Translations under genes and position numbers: made by a program
In this document: in pieces, positions 46,741 through 57,503 of the stretch
How positions within the stretch are numbered: the stretch's first letter is position 1
How the letters are laid out: each line of letters opens with the position of its first letter
Assembly (NCBI GenBank): GCA_014904985.1
Contig: MU129049.1
Location: 104,292 to 168,291, forward strand
Origin: Hydnum rufescens UP504
Taxonomy: Eukaryota; Basidiomycota; Agaricomycetes; Cantharellales; Hydnaceae
Reading direction: 5' to 3'
Length of the DNA stretch: 64,000 nt
The notes under the pieces: model-generated
Seen by the model: only the letters and a program-made list of their open reading frames with translations
Database searches by the model: none
What the model was told of the DNA's origin: nothing

Positions 46741-47961
46741 TTCGACCGGGCCGCACTCTCCACTGGCACTGCCGGCGTCATCAAACTCCAAGTCGCCTTA
46801 GTACTGACATGCAGGAGCTATGAATCAACCCCAAGCGCAATATTATGCTTTGGCTAACGTGTGGCAGGGGGATGCCAATATTAATCCCAACGAAGCCGCC
46901 GAACCAAGCATACTGTATAAGTCAAGCGATGTCCCCATTTATCTCCTAATATTCGCCTCGATCGTGAGACCCCTGATGTCGGTCGCTGAGCTATGCATTT
47001 ATTCAGTGAGAGTGCAAGGGAGGGGAGGGGGGATGTAACAACAATAACGATATCAATCCACAACAGTGTGGATTGCTACTCTCATGTGCAACTAGTGTTC
47101 CCTAATATATAGGAGTGATATTACAGTCGGTTTGTCGAGGTGCTCCGCCACGTCATTAAAGAGGTCCGTAAGAACCTGGTGTACGGAGTGTTCTCAGAGC
47201 CTGCTGTCCCTTGATTCCTCACCAAAGCGTTCATGGACCACCTGGACCCCCAAGCGCCGTGAATATAGAGGTGACGACAGTCTGCGCACCGAAAGGGAAC
47301 ATGACACAAAGGAACTCTTGGATTGGATACACTGGGACATTCCCAATAGTGTGACGAACGGTAGCGTGGCGCTCAGACGTCCAGCATGATTGGCTTTGGC
47401 TGGTAGGTTGCCCCGGCTCGACAGGACCCGCCCGGGTTTGGGCCAAAAAGGCACTTTTTTTGACCCCGGAATTGCATCGCGCCGATTCGCGCTGACGCGC
47501 TGCACAGGCTCCGACTACAATCGGACGAGTCCTCAACGCGGATTTCGAACTTGTAGGTAGGGGCAATTTAGACGCAAAGTAGCCTTTGGGGTCACGTATC
47601 CGATGCAACTCCACAAATGTCATTGCGAGAGAAACCAAGGTTCGTTAGGACCTCCCCTCCCAATCTCAATCCCGATAACAACTATGTAATACAAGGGTTA
47701 TCATTTGTCAGGCGATATCGACTAATACAATACAGATGCATTGATTTGCATCGCCTCCCCCGCAACGTATCATATTTATGCGTCCCGCCTCATAACGTGT
47801 AATAACCAGCTCCCTATCCACCCAGGACATCCCAGTCGGTGAGACGACCTCCGGCCCCATCATCTTCAAGACCCCCTGCTGCTGCCTCTTCTAGACCCGC
47901 CACCACCTCAGCCCGTCTTCCCAACGTTCTGGTCCATCAGAACCTGCAACCCCTTTAGCGA
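46741..47961. other. intergenic, no gene supported
   Basis: Upstream of the TPR gene. A frame near 47,130-47,210 reads FVEVLRHVIKEVRKNLVYGV, but it is short and isolated. 47,231-47,638 minus is open for 135 codons without a domain. Confidence 0.35.
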
Positions 47962-50900
47962 ATGTATCCGGACTACATCAACAGCCACTCCAGTGCCCCC
48001 GGCTGGGATGCCGTTGTCGCCATAAGCTCCATACTCGAACATATTCCTGCTCTTCCACAGCCGATTGCTGGTTCCCTGCGTCAGGTCGTAGATGTTGTAT
48101 CGGGGATCATCCGTACTGTCAACCTGATGCGCCAAAACCGGAATGACTGCGCACATCTTATAAGCCGAGTCGTGAGGTTTCTCCAGTCCCTGGTAGACGA
48201 TTTGAGGACGAGCAAAGTGCCTATCCTTGATGGTACGCCAACCACGGCCAGATTATTTGCTCTCAGGAGGTGCGTTTTCCACCATCATTGCATATCCTCC
48301 TTGCTCAAATGCATCTCTTTTGGTAGCAACTTGATGGCCATCAAAGAGGATACGGAGCGCTGGTCCCGCTTGGGGGCACTAGGCAGCTTCGTGAAGAGTG
48401 GGGAGATTAAAGACGCGATATCAAGACACAGAGAGAATCTGGTGGATTGCTTCAGCACCTTTCAGGTGAGTGCATGCCTAACACTGTCGTTCTCGTGAAG
48501 CGAAGTCATACTGAGATTGCGATCAAGATTCTTACACTGATAAGTGTGGCAAATTTCGTGGACAGACTGGGCGCGAGTGCCCACCCTAGTCCATCAGTGC
48601 TCTCCGTTCAAGAAGAAGCACCCGCGAAGATTGTCGAGCACCCTACTGTAAGCAATCTGCGTTCCATGGCTGTATTCTTGGATGATAACAATGCCATTAT
48701 CTAGCCTTCGATCTCTTCGGCCAGCATGCATGATCTCCTCCAGCTTCCGGCAGGCCAAGCGGTGTTCGAGCAGATCGGAGTAGCCGTGCAAGGACGATTG
48801 GAGGAGTTTGGGCTACGGGGAATACCTATACCTTCAGGCCGAAGGTACTGCCAAACCTCGATTCAAGGCACTCATAAGACACTAATGCAAATCTTCCAGA
48901 TCTCCAGCAACAACTGTATTACGTACTGGACACAACCGCCATGTTTCATATCTCACCAGCCAGATCTCAGAGCTGACACTGGAGATTGGTGGTATCTTGC
49001 CGGATATTTCGGTAGCCCCACGACCCAAAAGGTGGTTCGTGACATGGAGTGTTCGCCACCGTCCACTGGTGACATGGAAAGTCCATCGCCCACGGACTGG
49101 GAATCAAACCCGACAACTTCGCGAAACAGTGTCGGCGACATTGCACCTTTTGAATGAGCTGCAAAACACCCCTCGGATGAAACTTGATGCGGGAGTGCTG
49201 TCAAACAAATTGACAGAATTGTCGTTGAATTTGTTTGATTTGGGGCTTCTGAACGAGGCTGTTGAGGTGCAGACCACAGTAGTAGAGCTGTGTCGAATGG
49301 GACGGGATATGCCGGGCCTTCTTAATTTTCTCTCCAACGTTTCAATTACACTCGCAAAACTTGGGCGGCATGAGGAAGCGCTTCGTCGCACTGAGGAGGC
49401 CTTAACTATTGGGAGAACACTGGCGGCGGAGGAGCGGGTTGTCTTCAGCCCAAATCTCGCTAATTTGCTCCTCCACTTCTCCTATCGTCTTTGGAATCTT
49501 GACCACTGTGAAGATGCACTCCAGGCCGTTAGTGAAGCCACCAGGATCTACCGCCCACTGGCGGTGGCACACCCAGACGTATACCGCCCAAGTCTTGCTG
49601 ACTCACTTGGCGGCCTCTCCTATTGTCTTTCGGGTCTTGGCCGCCATGAGGAGGCACTCCAAACGATTGAGGACGCATTGAGTATCTATCGACCACTCGC
49701 GGAAGGACAGCCTAGTGTATTCAATCCAAATATTGCCATCTCGCTCTGCCACCTCTCCCTTTGTCTTTCACATCTCGGACGCCATGAGGAAGCAGTCCGC
49801 ACAATGGAGGATGCTGTGAGCATCTATCGTCCGCTTGCAGCAGAACAACCGAATGTATTTCGTCCAAATCTTGCTGCCTCACTCCATGGACTCTCTCTTT
49901 GTTTTTTGGGCCTTGGGCGCCACGAGGAAGCACTGCAGACGGCTGAGGATGCCGTGAGCATCTATCGCCCCCTAGTGGCAGAACAACCCGATGTATTCCG
50001 CCCAAATCTTGCTGCTTCACTCCATGATCTCTCTCTTCATCTTTTGGGTGTTGGCCGCTATGAGGAAGCACTCCAGATGATTGGGGATGCCTTGAACATC
50101 TATCATCCCCTTGCTGCAGAGCGACCCGATGCATTCCTGCCAAATCTTGCTCTGTCGCTCTGTGGCATCTCCAGATGTCTTTCACACCTTGGCCGCCGTG
50201 AGGAAGCACTCCAAATGATTGAGGATGCTGTGGCCATCTATCGCCCTCTTGCGGCAGAACGACCCAGTGTATTCCGTCCGAATCTCGCCGCTTCACTCCA
50301 TGGCCTCTCATTTTGTCTTTCGCGTCTTGGCCGCCATGAGGAAGCTCTGCGGACGATTGAGGATGCTGTGAGCATCTATCGCCCCTTTGTAGCCGAACAA
50401 TCCAATGTATTCCGTCCAAATCTTGCTGCCTCGCTCCATGATCTCTCTCTTCATCTTTTGGAGCTAGGCCGCCATGAGGAAGCCCTTGAGATGATTGAAG
50501 ATGCCTTGAGCATCTATCGTCCCCTTGCCACAGAACGACCCGATGTATTCCATCCGGATCTTGCTCTATCGCTCCGTGCTATCTCCAAATGCCTTTCGCA
50601 TCTTGGCCGCCGTGAGGAAGCACTCCAGATGATTGAGGATGCTGTGGCCATCTATCGCCCCCTTGTGGCAGAACGACCCGGTGTATTCCGTCCAAATTTT
50701 GCTGCCTTGCTCCACATTCTCTCTTTTCGTCTTTTGGATCTTGGCCGCCGTGAGGAAGCCCTCCAGATCATTGAGGATTCCTTGAACATCTACCGTCCTC
50801 TTGCCGCAGAACAACCCATTATATTCCGTCCAAATCTTGCGGCCTCATTGCACCGCCTCTCCGAATGTCTTTCGGATCTTGGCCGTCATGAGGAAGCCCT

Positions 50901-51489
50901 CCAGATGATTGAGGATTCCTTGAGCATCTACCGTCCTCTGGCCGCAGAACGACCCACTGTATTCCATCCAAATCTTGCAGCCTCGTTTCACCATCTCTCC
51001 GTATGTCTTTCAGATCTTGGCCGTCACCAGGAAGCTCTCCAGATGATTAAAGATGCCGTCAGTATCTATCGTCTTCTCGCCGCGGAACGACCTGATGCAT
51101 TCTGTTCAAAACTTGGTCTCTCACTCTGTCACATCTCCCATTGTCTTTCTGATCTTGGCCGCCATGAGGAAGCACTCGAGACGATTGAGGACGCTGTGCA
51201 CATCTATCGCCCACTGGTGGCTCAACCACCTCCTGTGATTTACCCAAATTTAGCCCGCGCTCTCAGCTGCCTTTCCGGTATTCTTTCCAATCTTGGTCGC
51301 ATGCCTGAGGCTCTTCTGGCCATCAAGGAAGCTGTGGGCTTACACAGACACCTTGCGACAGAACATCCTGCTGTCTTCTCGTGTGACCTTGCAAGATCCC
51401 TCACATTCCTCTCTTATCGCTATTCAGATCTGGGATGTCACGAGGATGCACTGCTGGCGCAAAAGGAAGCGGAGGCCCTTCACGATTAG
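47962..51489 (+). CDS. TPR-repeat protein with helical N-terminal domain (basidiomycete NLR-like family without NACHT)
   Basis: Exon 1 (47,962-48,269) and exon 2 (48,327-48,475) encode a helical domain: VVDVVSGIIRTVNLMRQNRN, LISRVVRFLQSLVDDLR, AIKEDTERWSRLGALGSFVK and KDAISRHRENLVDCFSTFQ. It resembles the MLKL/HeLo-like N-terminal bundles of fungal TPR proteins. Structure from 48,476 to 49,000 is uncertain. The last exon is open from 48,997 to 51,489 and holds about 17 tetratricopeptide repeats, 15 of them 46 residues long with the core LGRHEEALQ.IEDA..IYRPLAAE.P followed by .FRPNLAASLH.LS. No NACHT or kinase lies between. Likely a cytosolic scaffold, possibly in non-self recognition, as inferred for related architectures. 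Confidence 0.75.
49443..51489 (+). repeat. tandem 138-bp (46-residue) TPR repeat array
   Basis: Fifteen consecutive units, the last one shortened. Units 4-6 match units 7-9 in order (LHGLS type, LHDLSLHLL type, LSHLGRREEA type), which shows a higher-order duplication of 414 bp. Confidence 0.85.
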
Positions 51490-52348
51490 GCACGCATAAT
51501 ATGTAATCTTCCTGTACATTTATACTGTACTTCCATCAATATCCTGACGACGTCTTCCATGAGGCGCTACCGTGGAAATCAATTCACCATCATTTTTCCT
51601 TGACACATTGAATGGGGGTACTGTAATGGGGAGGATCTGTCGAGGGATGAGGTCACATTCCTCCCGAGATGTGTCGTAGAAGCTGGCCATTTCGTGCCCG
51701 TGCATCAGGTACATGATGGATTGTCAAGCGAGAAAGAGGGCCATAGAGTAAGCATGATGGAGCCATGGCGGAAGTGTGGTCCGCCCTGGAGGGGAGCGCA
51801 TTTAAGTCTACCATGTGTCGATATCCCTTGAGATTTCAAAGTCTTCAAACTGGCCCATTCAGATGACACTTGTAGTCCCCCTCGCCCACTGTGCTCACAT
51901 ACTTTTATGCTTCCCCAGGGGCCAATAGAGTGGATGCATTCCATCTAGAGCTACTCGCTGTGTCACCGGCGGCCTTGCCATAGATCTTGCGGAACTTGGG
52001 GCCAGTGAGGAAGTGCGCGAAACGAAGCGGTCGGGGACCTACGATGGCAGAATGATCCACTCCATTCTGCTTGAATCTTGCTAACTCGCTCCCGAACCTT
52101 ACCCTTTCGAGTCCTGGCTTGTGCGGATCTACCGTCCAGAGGCGAAAAGGCCCGATGTATTCCGCCTAGGTCGGGGGACTCGTTCAATGGCCCCTCCAAT
52201 CGTTGTTCGAAACTTGACCGCAGTGAGGAGGCTGTTGGAACGAGCGGATACGGAAGTGGCCGAGTACGACGTCGGAGACAAGCGCGACCCCTGTGAGGCT
52301 ATTCCGACGACCTCGCCAATCGTCAATCCGCCAATCTAGCTAAATCCT
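51490..52348 (+). pseudogene. decayed TPR-repeat remnant downstream of the TPR gene
   Basis: Within 51,960-52,340, partial repeat units can still be read. Examples are RIYRPEAKRPDVFRLGR (compare IYRPLAAERPDVFRPNL), LAIDLAELGASEEV and a following RNLTAVRRLLERAD. Frames change between units and stops interrupt them. Probably an old unit or gene copy. 51,490-51,960 shows no coding signal. Confidence 0.5.
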
Positions 52349-52623
52349 GTAGCTGAGTTTCACCGGTGATCTTTTACCTCTTTGTTTTGCTGGCACCACC
52401 GGCAGTTGGACATCTCTTTTCTTTTCCTCAGTCTATTTTCATGTACTCTTTACCCTCATGTAAATACTATAAAAAGTCGGGCTTAGGCCTTCCAAATATC
52501 AAGGACTTCTCTGTGTTCTTCCCACCATTGCTGCTATTCACCTGGCTCACCGATCTATTGAATTTGTCCTCACCCGCTTAGTAATCAGGGGGAGTTCTTG
52601 TCCGAACACCGTAACTCTCACTA

Positions 52624-52636
52624 GGTTATGGGCCCA
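52624..52636 (+). promoter_or_regulatory. primer-binding site, initiator tRNA-Met anticodon type
   Basis: GGTTATGGGCCCA is the exact complement of the TGGGCCCATAACC anticodon-arm sequence of eukaryotic initiator tRNA-Met. This is the half-tRNA priming mode known for some copia elements. It lies 61 bp before the gag ATG. Confidence 0.6.
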
Positions 52637-52697
52637 TTGTTGCTCATTTAAAAAGAAAAAATTACCCCTTTGATTTTTCCAAACAGATGAGATCATC

Positions 52698-53733
52698 ATG
52701 AGCGATGAATTCAAGATTTGGATTACGAAATTGGCGGCAGACGGTACAAATTGGGTCACATACCATGTCCGGATTATGTGGGCCCTGGATGTGAAAGGGC
52801 TACTAGAGCACCTTATGAGTGATATGATTACATCAGACTATTCCACAGCAGGGATGGTTGATGGACTTGTGCCAGAGGCATGATGGAAGAGGGATGAGGC
52901 CATGGTCAAACAGCTTGTGGCTGGCTCAGTCCTGGATATGGTATTCAGTCAGATTAAAGCTGGACTGAAAGCTAAAGAAGTTTGGGATCAACTTAGGGTG
53001 CTATATGAAGGATGCTTGAAATTAATTTTGGTTGATCTATGGAAGTGATTACAAAATACTTGCTGTGGCTCAGATGATGATGTCCAAGCACATTTTGACA
53101 AATTGGTGGATCTCAAGGAACAGCTGGCAGCCATGGGTGCCACAATTTTGGATGAAGAGTATGGCAACATCCTATTAGGATTGCTCCCTGACTCATACAG
53201 CAATACAATAAATTTGATTATGGTGGCCACAGATCTCAGCAGCAAATCTATTACACTGACTCTAGTGATCTGACTTGTAACAGACAAGTATGACCAGAAA
53301 ACCCTGAAAAAGGGGAAGGCCAAATTGAGTAATGATGAAGCTTTCTATGCCACTGGGCAGAAGAAGAGCAAGAAGAACATTGAGTGTTTTAATTGCCACC
53401 AAAAGGGGCACATCAAAGCAGATTGTTGGGTGAAAGGGGGAGGAAAGGAGGGGCAGGGGCCATTGAGGTTGCTGAATCCCAGGATGGGTGCTAAGGAAAG
53501 CACCACTACAGCCACACATGCTGATGTTGAGGCATGGGCCACAATTGAGGCCATTGGGTCACAGCCAGATGTTGTGGCTATAATGAATGGACAGATGAAA
53601 TCCCCCACCTATGCTGAAATATATGATTCAGGGGCCACACAACACATGTTGCCATATTGGGAGCACTTCATCAATTATCATTCCATTGAACCCCACCCAA
53701 TCCTCACAGCCAACAACCGAATATTCTATGCTA
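52698..53733 (+). pseudogene. copia gag and protease region
   Basis: MSDEFKIWITKLAADGTNWVTYHVRIMWAL start, UBN2/gag core (EVWDQLRVLYEG, VQAHFDKLVDLKEQLAAMG, LLGLLPDSYSNTINLI), zinc knuckle CFNCHQKGHIKADC (CX2CX4HX4C), and aspartic protease DSGATQHM. Three in-frame TGA stops interrupt it (near 52,881, 53,047 and 53,271). The frame is cut at 53,733 by the DNA transposon and resumes at 56,874. Confidence 0.85.
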
Positions 53734-53941
53734 CTATTTGTTATCCAACAATTGCCATGAAGTGAGTAAATTTGAGATTTTGCATGCTACAGATGGCTGT
53801 TCGGGCCCAAACTTCGTATATACATAAAGAATAATGTCATCTACAACCCAGAAAAATTATAAGGAATTCTGATGAGAGGGGAAGGCGGTAGGGGGGATCC
53901 GTGTCAAGACCCCCATTTCTGTTTCGGCAGTACCCATACCC

Positions 53942-54676
53942 CTAACAATTGCTGTGATGTTCTTGCCACATTTCAACCACTGCCGACATAACCTCTGGGC
54001 TGCTGGACACTCCAGCCTCTGTACCTTGCATGACCAAGGGTGGTGGAGGGCCTGGATAGAGTGCAGGTACTCTTTGTGTCAAGTATTGTAAGTTTTTTTG
54101 GTTCCCAACTGCATATTGACAGTCCACAGGTGCAGATGCCTCACCCCATGCTGGGCATGGGTGTGGATGGTGATAGGGGGGTGCATGGGATGTGCCCATG
54201 ATGCTTGGTGGGGGAGATGAGGTGCAGAGTCGCTTTGGTGAAGGCATGCTACAATCATCTTTGGTGAGTTCATTTTCCTGGTCCTTGCCTGTGGACCCAT
54301 AGGTACACTTCCTTTTTCCCTTAGAGGCAAGCTCCTGGGAGGCTTTAGTGGCATCCTGTAATGCCTTTTTCTTGGCTTTGGCACACTCCTGTTCCTGCTG
54401 AGCAAGTTCTTTTTTGGCTGCCAGAGACAGCTTTGCCTCCTCCACAAGGTGGGTTTTCTGGGCCTTCTCTGCTGCCTTCTCCACCTTGGCTTGGCGGTCC
54501 CAGAAGTATTTTGCCACTGCCTTTGCAAACCTGTAGACCGCCTTCTTCACCTTCTCTTCATGCACTCTCTCTGCATTCTCAGCTTTCTGATGCTTTACTT
54601 CGTCTTTTTTGGCAGCCTCAACAGCACTAGCAACCTTGTCTGCCTCAATCTGATCAAGAGCTTCGGATGTATTCAT
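53942..54676 (-). pseudogene. C-terminal coiled-coil part of the pogo transposase gene
   Basis: A 244-codon frame, Lys/Ala/Glu-rich and coiled-coil-like (ADKVASAVEAAKKDEVKHQK, AAEKAQKTHLVEEAKLSLAAKKE), with a Pro-rich tail. DNA at 54,680-54,880 reads LSKERLITIALTLHNEKEAA then KAKADSAKAHAAIVGQKYSQ, the usual C-terminal helical region of such transposases. A single TGA separates it from this frame, so it is probably the continuation of the same gene. Confidence 0.55.
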
Positions 54677-54886
54677 AATGTGAGCAGTGGTTGCAAAGGA
54701 TTTTCAAGAGGTTTTGGGTGCATTATCCTTTGCATGGATTTGTTGCTGAAGCTGACTATACTTTTGGCCAACAATGGCGGCATGAGCCTTTGCACTGTCA
54801 GCCTTGGCTTTGGCAGCTTCCTTCTCATTGTGCAATGTGAGTGCAATTGTAATAAGCCTCTCTTTGGATAGGCTTGAAGAGATGTG

Positions 54887-56444
54887 TCATGGGATGGTTG
54901 TCAAAGGAGGAGAGACTGAGGTTTTGTGTTGGTGAGCATCATGTATTTGATCATCCTCCTGGGATAGGGTCAGTGTACAGACAGATAGCTGACTCGTGAA
55001 ATTTGGGGCACTGACATCGGAATCCAAGTTGCCAGAGGTGTCTGGATCCAAGTCAGGGTCTGTATTATGACCAGCTGACTGCAGGTCCCACTCTTCCATG
55101 TCAATTGGGAATGTAGGTGGTAGATGACATGAAGATATGGTAGATGTGGCCTGACTTGGTGTGAAACTGGCCTCGGGGAAGATATCAGGGTTGAATGGGT
55201 TGATTCCGCATTTGTGGAATGTACTACTGATTGTAGTTTGAGTAAAGGCTTCATTGTGTGCATCTAAATATATTGCAACAAATCCAGCCTTGGTGAGACC
55301 TGTGTTGTGTGCTTCCACAAACTCATCCACTTTGTCCGCAAAGGCAGTTTGAAATGGACCAAAGATCCCAACATCAAGAGGCTGAAGATGGTGTGTACAG
55401 TGTGGTGGTAAGCAAAAGACAAAGACACCATCTTTGTGTGCCTTGAGAAGAAGATTTTGCACTATGTGTGATCCATGTCCATTGCAGATCAAAAGGATTT
55501 GTTTGCCGGATGTGTTCCTTGTTCAGGCTTGAGGCAGGAAGGCAACTTCAAGCCATTTCTCACAATGATTGTTATCAATCCAGCCATTCTCAGAGACACC
55601 AATACCGAAATGAAACCTGTTAGGCTGATATGCTGCTGAGATTGACTGGCCATACCCAGCAGCCCTCTCAACCCCTGATGCTTCAAACCAAGCTTGGCGG
55701 AGCTGCTTCCCTTTGAAGATGATATATGGTTTGATCGCATGTCCATCAGCACTGACACATTCAACAACAGTGACAAGCTCAAGGTTTGTGTCGCAGATAT
55801 GGTATTGCTCACAGGAGTTATGACCAAAAAGGTATTTTCGCTGACAGCCCTTGTGACCTCCACCCAGCTGACAACCTTTCTCATCCATATTATAGAAAAT
55901 TTCCCAAGGAATAGTGTGTTCCTCCAAAATTGTCTTCAGTTTATCAAAATAATTGCATACGGTAGTGTAGTTGAACAAACAGGCACATTTAGGATCCAAT
56001 GCAGCAGTCCAGCAATACCTGACAGCATCCTTGTTGCGCTCCAGGAAGCACACTAACCAATTCTTGCCAGGGAAGGTGCCACAGATATCCTTAACATATG
56101 GCCCAATGGTGTGGTGCTCCATTGGTTGTGCAAGAAGACCAAGATGTGTGATCCAGTCCAGCACAGCTTTCTCCTGGAAGTAATGAGGGTGTTTAAACAG
56201 TATATAATATAATGAGGTACATAGTCACCTGTGCAGGAGTAAGAAGCTGGTGGCTGGCCTTTGCCTTCCATTTTGATGAATTGTCACCATGTGTGATACA
56301 CCATTGAAATGTCTGAGGGGGGATACTGAAGGCATTGGCAGTGGCAGTGGCATTAGGGTATAGGCCTGCCCTATAGTCAACAATAGCCTTCTGCATTTCT
56401 TCCTCAGTCCAGTGCTGGCATTTAGAGGCTTTTTTCCTATCCAT
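54887..56444 (-). pseudogene. pogo-like DDE transposase, inactivated
   Basis: Start MDRKKASKCQHWTEEEMQKA (HTH psq-type region with NATATANAFSIPPQTF). After an intron near 56,180-56,235 come a CENP-B-like HTH (DWITHLGLLAQPMEHHTIGP, FLERNKD) and the DDE domain: EIFYNMDEKGCQLG (first Asp), GVSENGWIDNNHCEKWL, ICNGHGSHIVQNLLL (second catalytic position), and LPPHCTHHLQPLDVGIFGPF. A TGA stop lies just before the second motif (about 55,529), and the usual Asp of xxDGHxSH is Asn (NGHGSH). Both changes would stop catalysis. C-terminal Asp/Ser/Thr-rich stretch to the stop at 54,887. Confidence 0.85.
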
Positions 56445-56871
56445 AGTATAGTAGTCTAAGGTAGTGGGGTTGTTTACTTGTTGTGGCTTGCTTTTGCAAA
56501 AGTGGATCAAAATCTCGGTGATATGATCACCTCCAGGGCTGAACCATGGCTTCAGGAGAGCCAATATTCCACTCAAGAACACCTTATACCCTCCCCCACA
56601 CTTTCCAAGTACTTTGAATAATGTGGAGAGGTCATAGGAGTTGTGAATAGATTTTTAATTATTGAAAAGTTACAAATTCTTCATATTCTTAGCTATAATT
56701 GGCCCCCACAGGGTGCAACTCCATGCTTTTTTCACTTTTCTTTGCATACAGTCCTAGATATATGCTAGACACACACACCCTACAAATTTGGAGTGTAAAG
56801 GAGAAGATTTAAAGGTTCTGGAGGCTTAATGGCAATTGTTAGGGGTCAGCAATGCAGCCAGGTACAAATAG

Positions 56872-57480
56872 TATTGGTGCTGGTGACTTAAAAATTCAGG
56901 TGCCAAATGAGGGGAAATTTACCGCTGTTATTTTACATGATGCTCTCCATGCCCCAGAACTTGGATTGACTGTCATCTCAATAAACAAAATTATGAAGGT
57001 GGGCCACAAAGTCCTATTCAATGGAAACTTGTGAAAAATCAAAAATCCAAAAGGTGTGCTTATTGGATGCATCTCTGGGGGTGATAATGGCTTATAAAAA
57101 GTCAAACATGCTAATGTGGCAGCTACAATTGCACATGAGATGGTGAAGCTCTTGGACCTTCACAGATGATTGGCCCATATTTCAGTCAATACAATACACA
57201 CACTTATCAAAAACAATGTTATTGAGGGCATCAACTTAATTGATGACATCAAGGACTTTTCCTGCAACTCCTGTGAGTATGCCAAGGCCATGCAGAAGGC
57301 AATAAAGAAAGAATGGACAGCCCCACTCACTTCCTCACTTGGTGAGAAAATCCATACAGATGTTTGGGGCCCATCACCCCTAAATTCATTGGGGGGGTGA
57401 TCTTATTACATCGCATTTACAGATGATGCCATGAGATATATGAAACTTTGGCTATTACGTACAAAGGACAAGGCACTCTG
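56872..57480 (+). pseudogene. copia pol, GAG-pre-integrase and integrase start
   Basis: IGAGDLKIQVPNEGKFTAVI, LHDALHAPELGLTVISINKI, LAHISVNTIHTLIKNNVIEG, CNSCEYAKAMQKAI (zinc-binding HHCC end), and GEKIHTDVWGPSPLNS with the first integrase Asp. Stops near 57,032, 57,095, 57,166 and 57,399. The sequence is lost after RTKDKALC at about 57,480. Confidence 0.75.
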
Positions 57481-57481
57481 T

Positions 57482-57503
57482 TAATTTGGTAGAGTCCAAA
57501 TTA
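57482..57503. repeat. 8-bp-arm hairpin at the copia break point
   Basis: TAATTTGG and CCAAATTA with a 6-nt loop, exactly where recognisable copia coding ends. It may be the end of the next inserted element or chance. Confidence 0.35.

Larger units (their letters stand above)
53734..56871 (-). mobile_element. pogo-like (Tc1/mariner superfamily) DNA transposon inserted in copia
   Basis: The element starts CTATTTGT and ends ACAAATAG, and it is flanked by TA on both sides (53,732-53,733 and 56,872-56,873). A second shared block, AACAATTGCCAT, follows each end but with about 23 bp more on the right, so the inverted repeats are imperfect. It carries one transposase gene on the minus strand. Removing it with one TA joins copia RIFYA to IGAGDLKIQVPNEG in frame, which fixes both boundaries. 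Confidence 0.9.
52349..57480 (+). mobile_element. Ty1/copia LTR retrotransposon, dead, interrupted by a DNA transposon and truncated
   Basis: Order: candidate 5' LTR (about 52,349-52,618, with CTATAAAAAG near 52,468), primer-binding site at 52,624, gag with zinc knuckle, protease active-site DSGATQHM, GAG-pre-integrase and the start of the integrase (HTDVWGPS...YYIAFTDDAMRY) ending near 57,480. Reverse transcriptase, RNase H and the 3' LTR are absent. A 3,138-bp pogo-like element sits at 53,734-56,871. Many in-frame stops, nearly all TGA. The LTR limits are a guess because no second LTR is present. Confidence 0.8.

Noticed and set aside
49721..50419. 232-codon minus-strand open frame across the TPR gene
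   Set aside because: Antisense shadow of the repetitive TPR exon. It repeats with the same 138-bp period and has no domain of its own.
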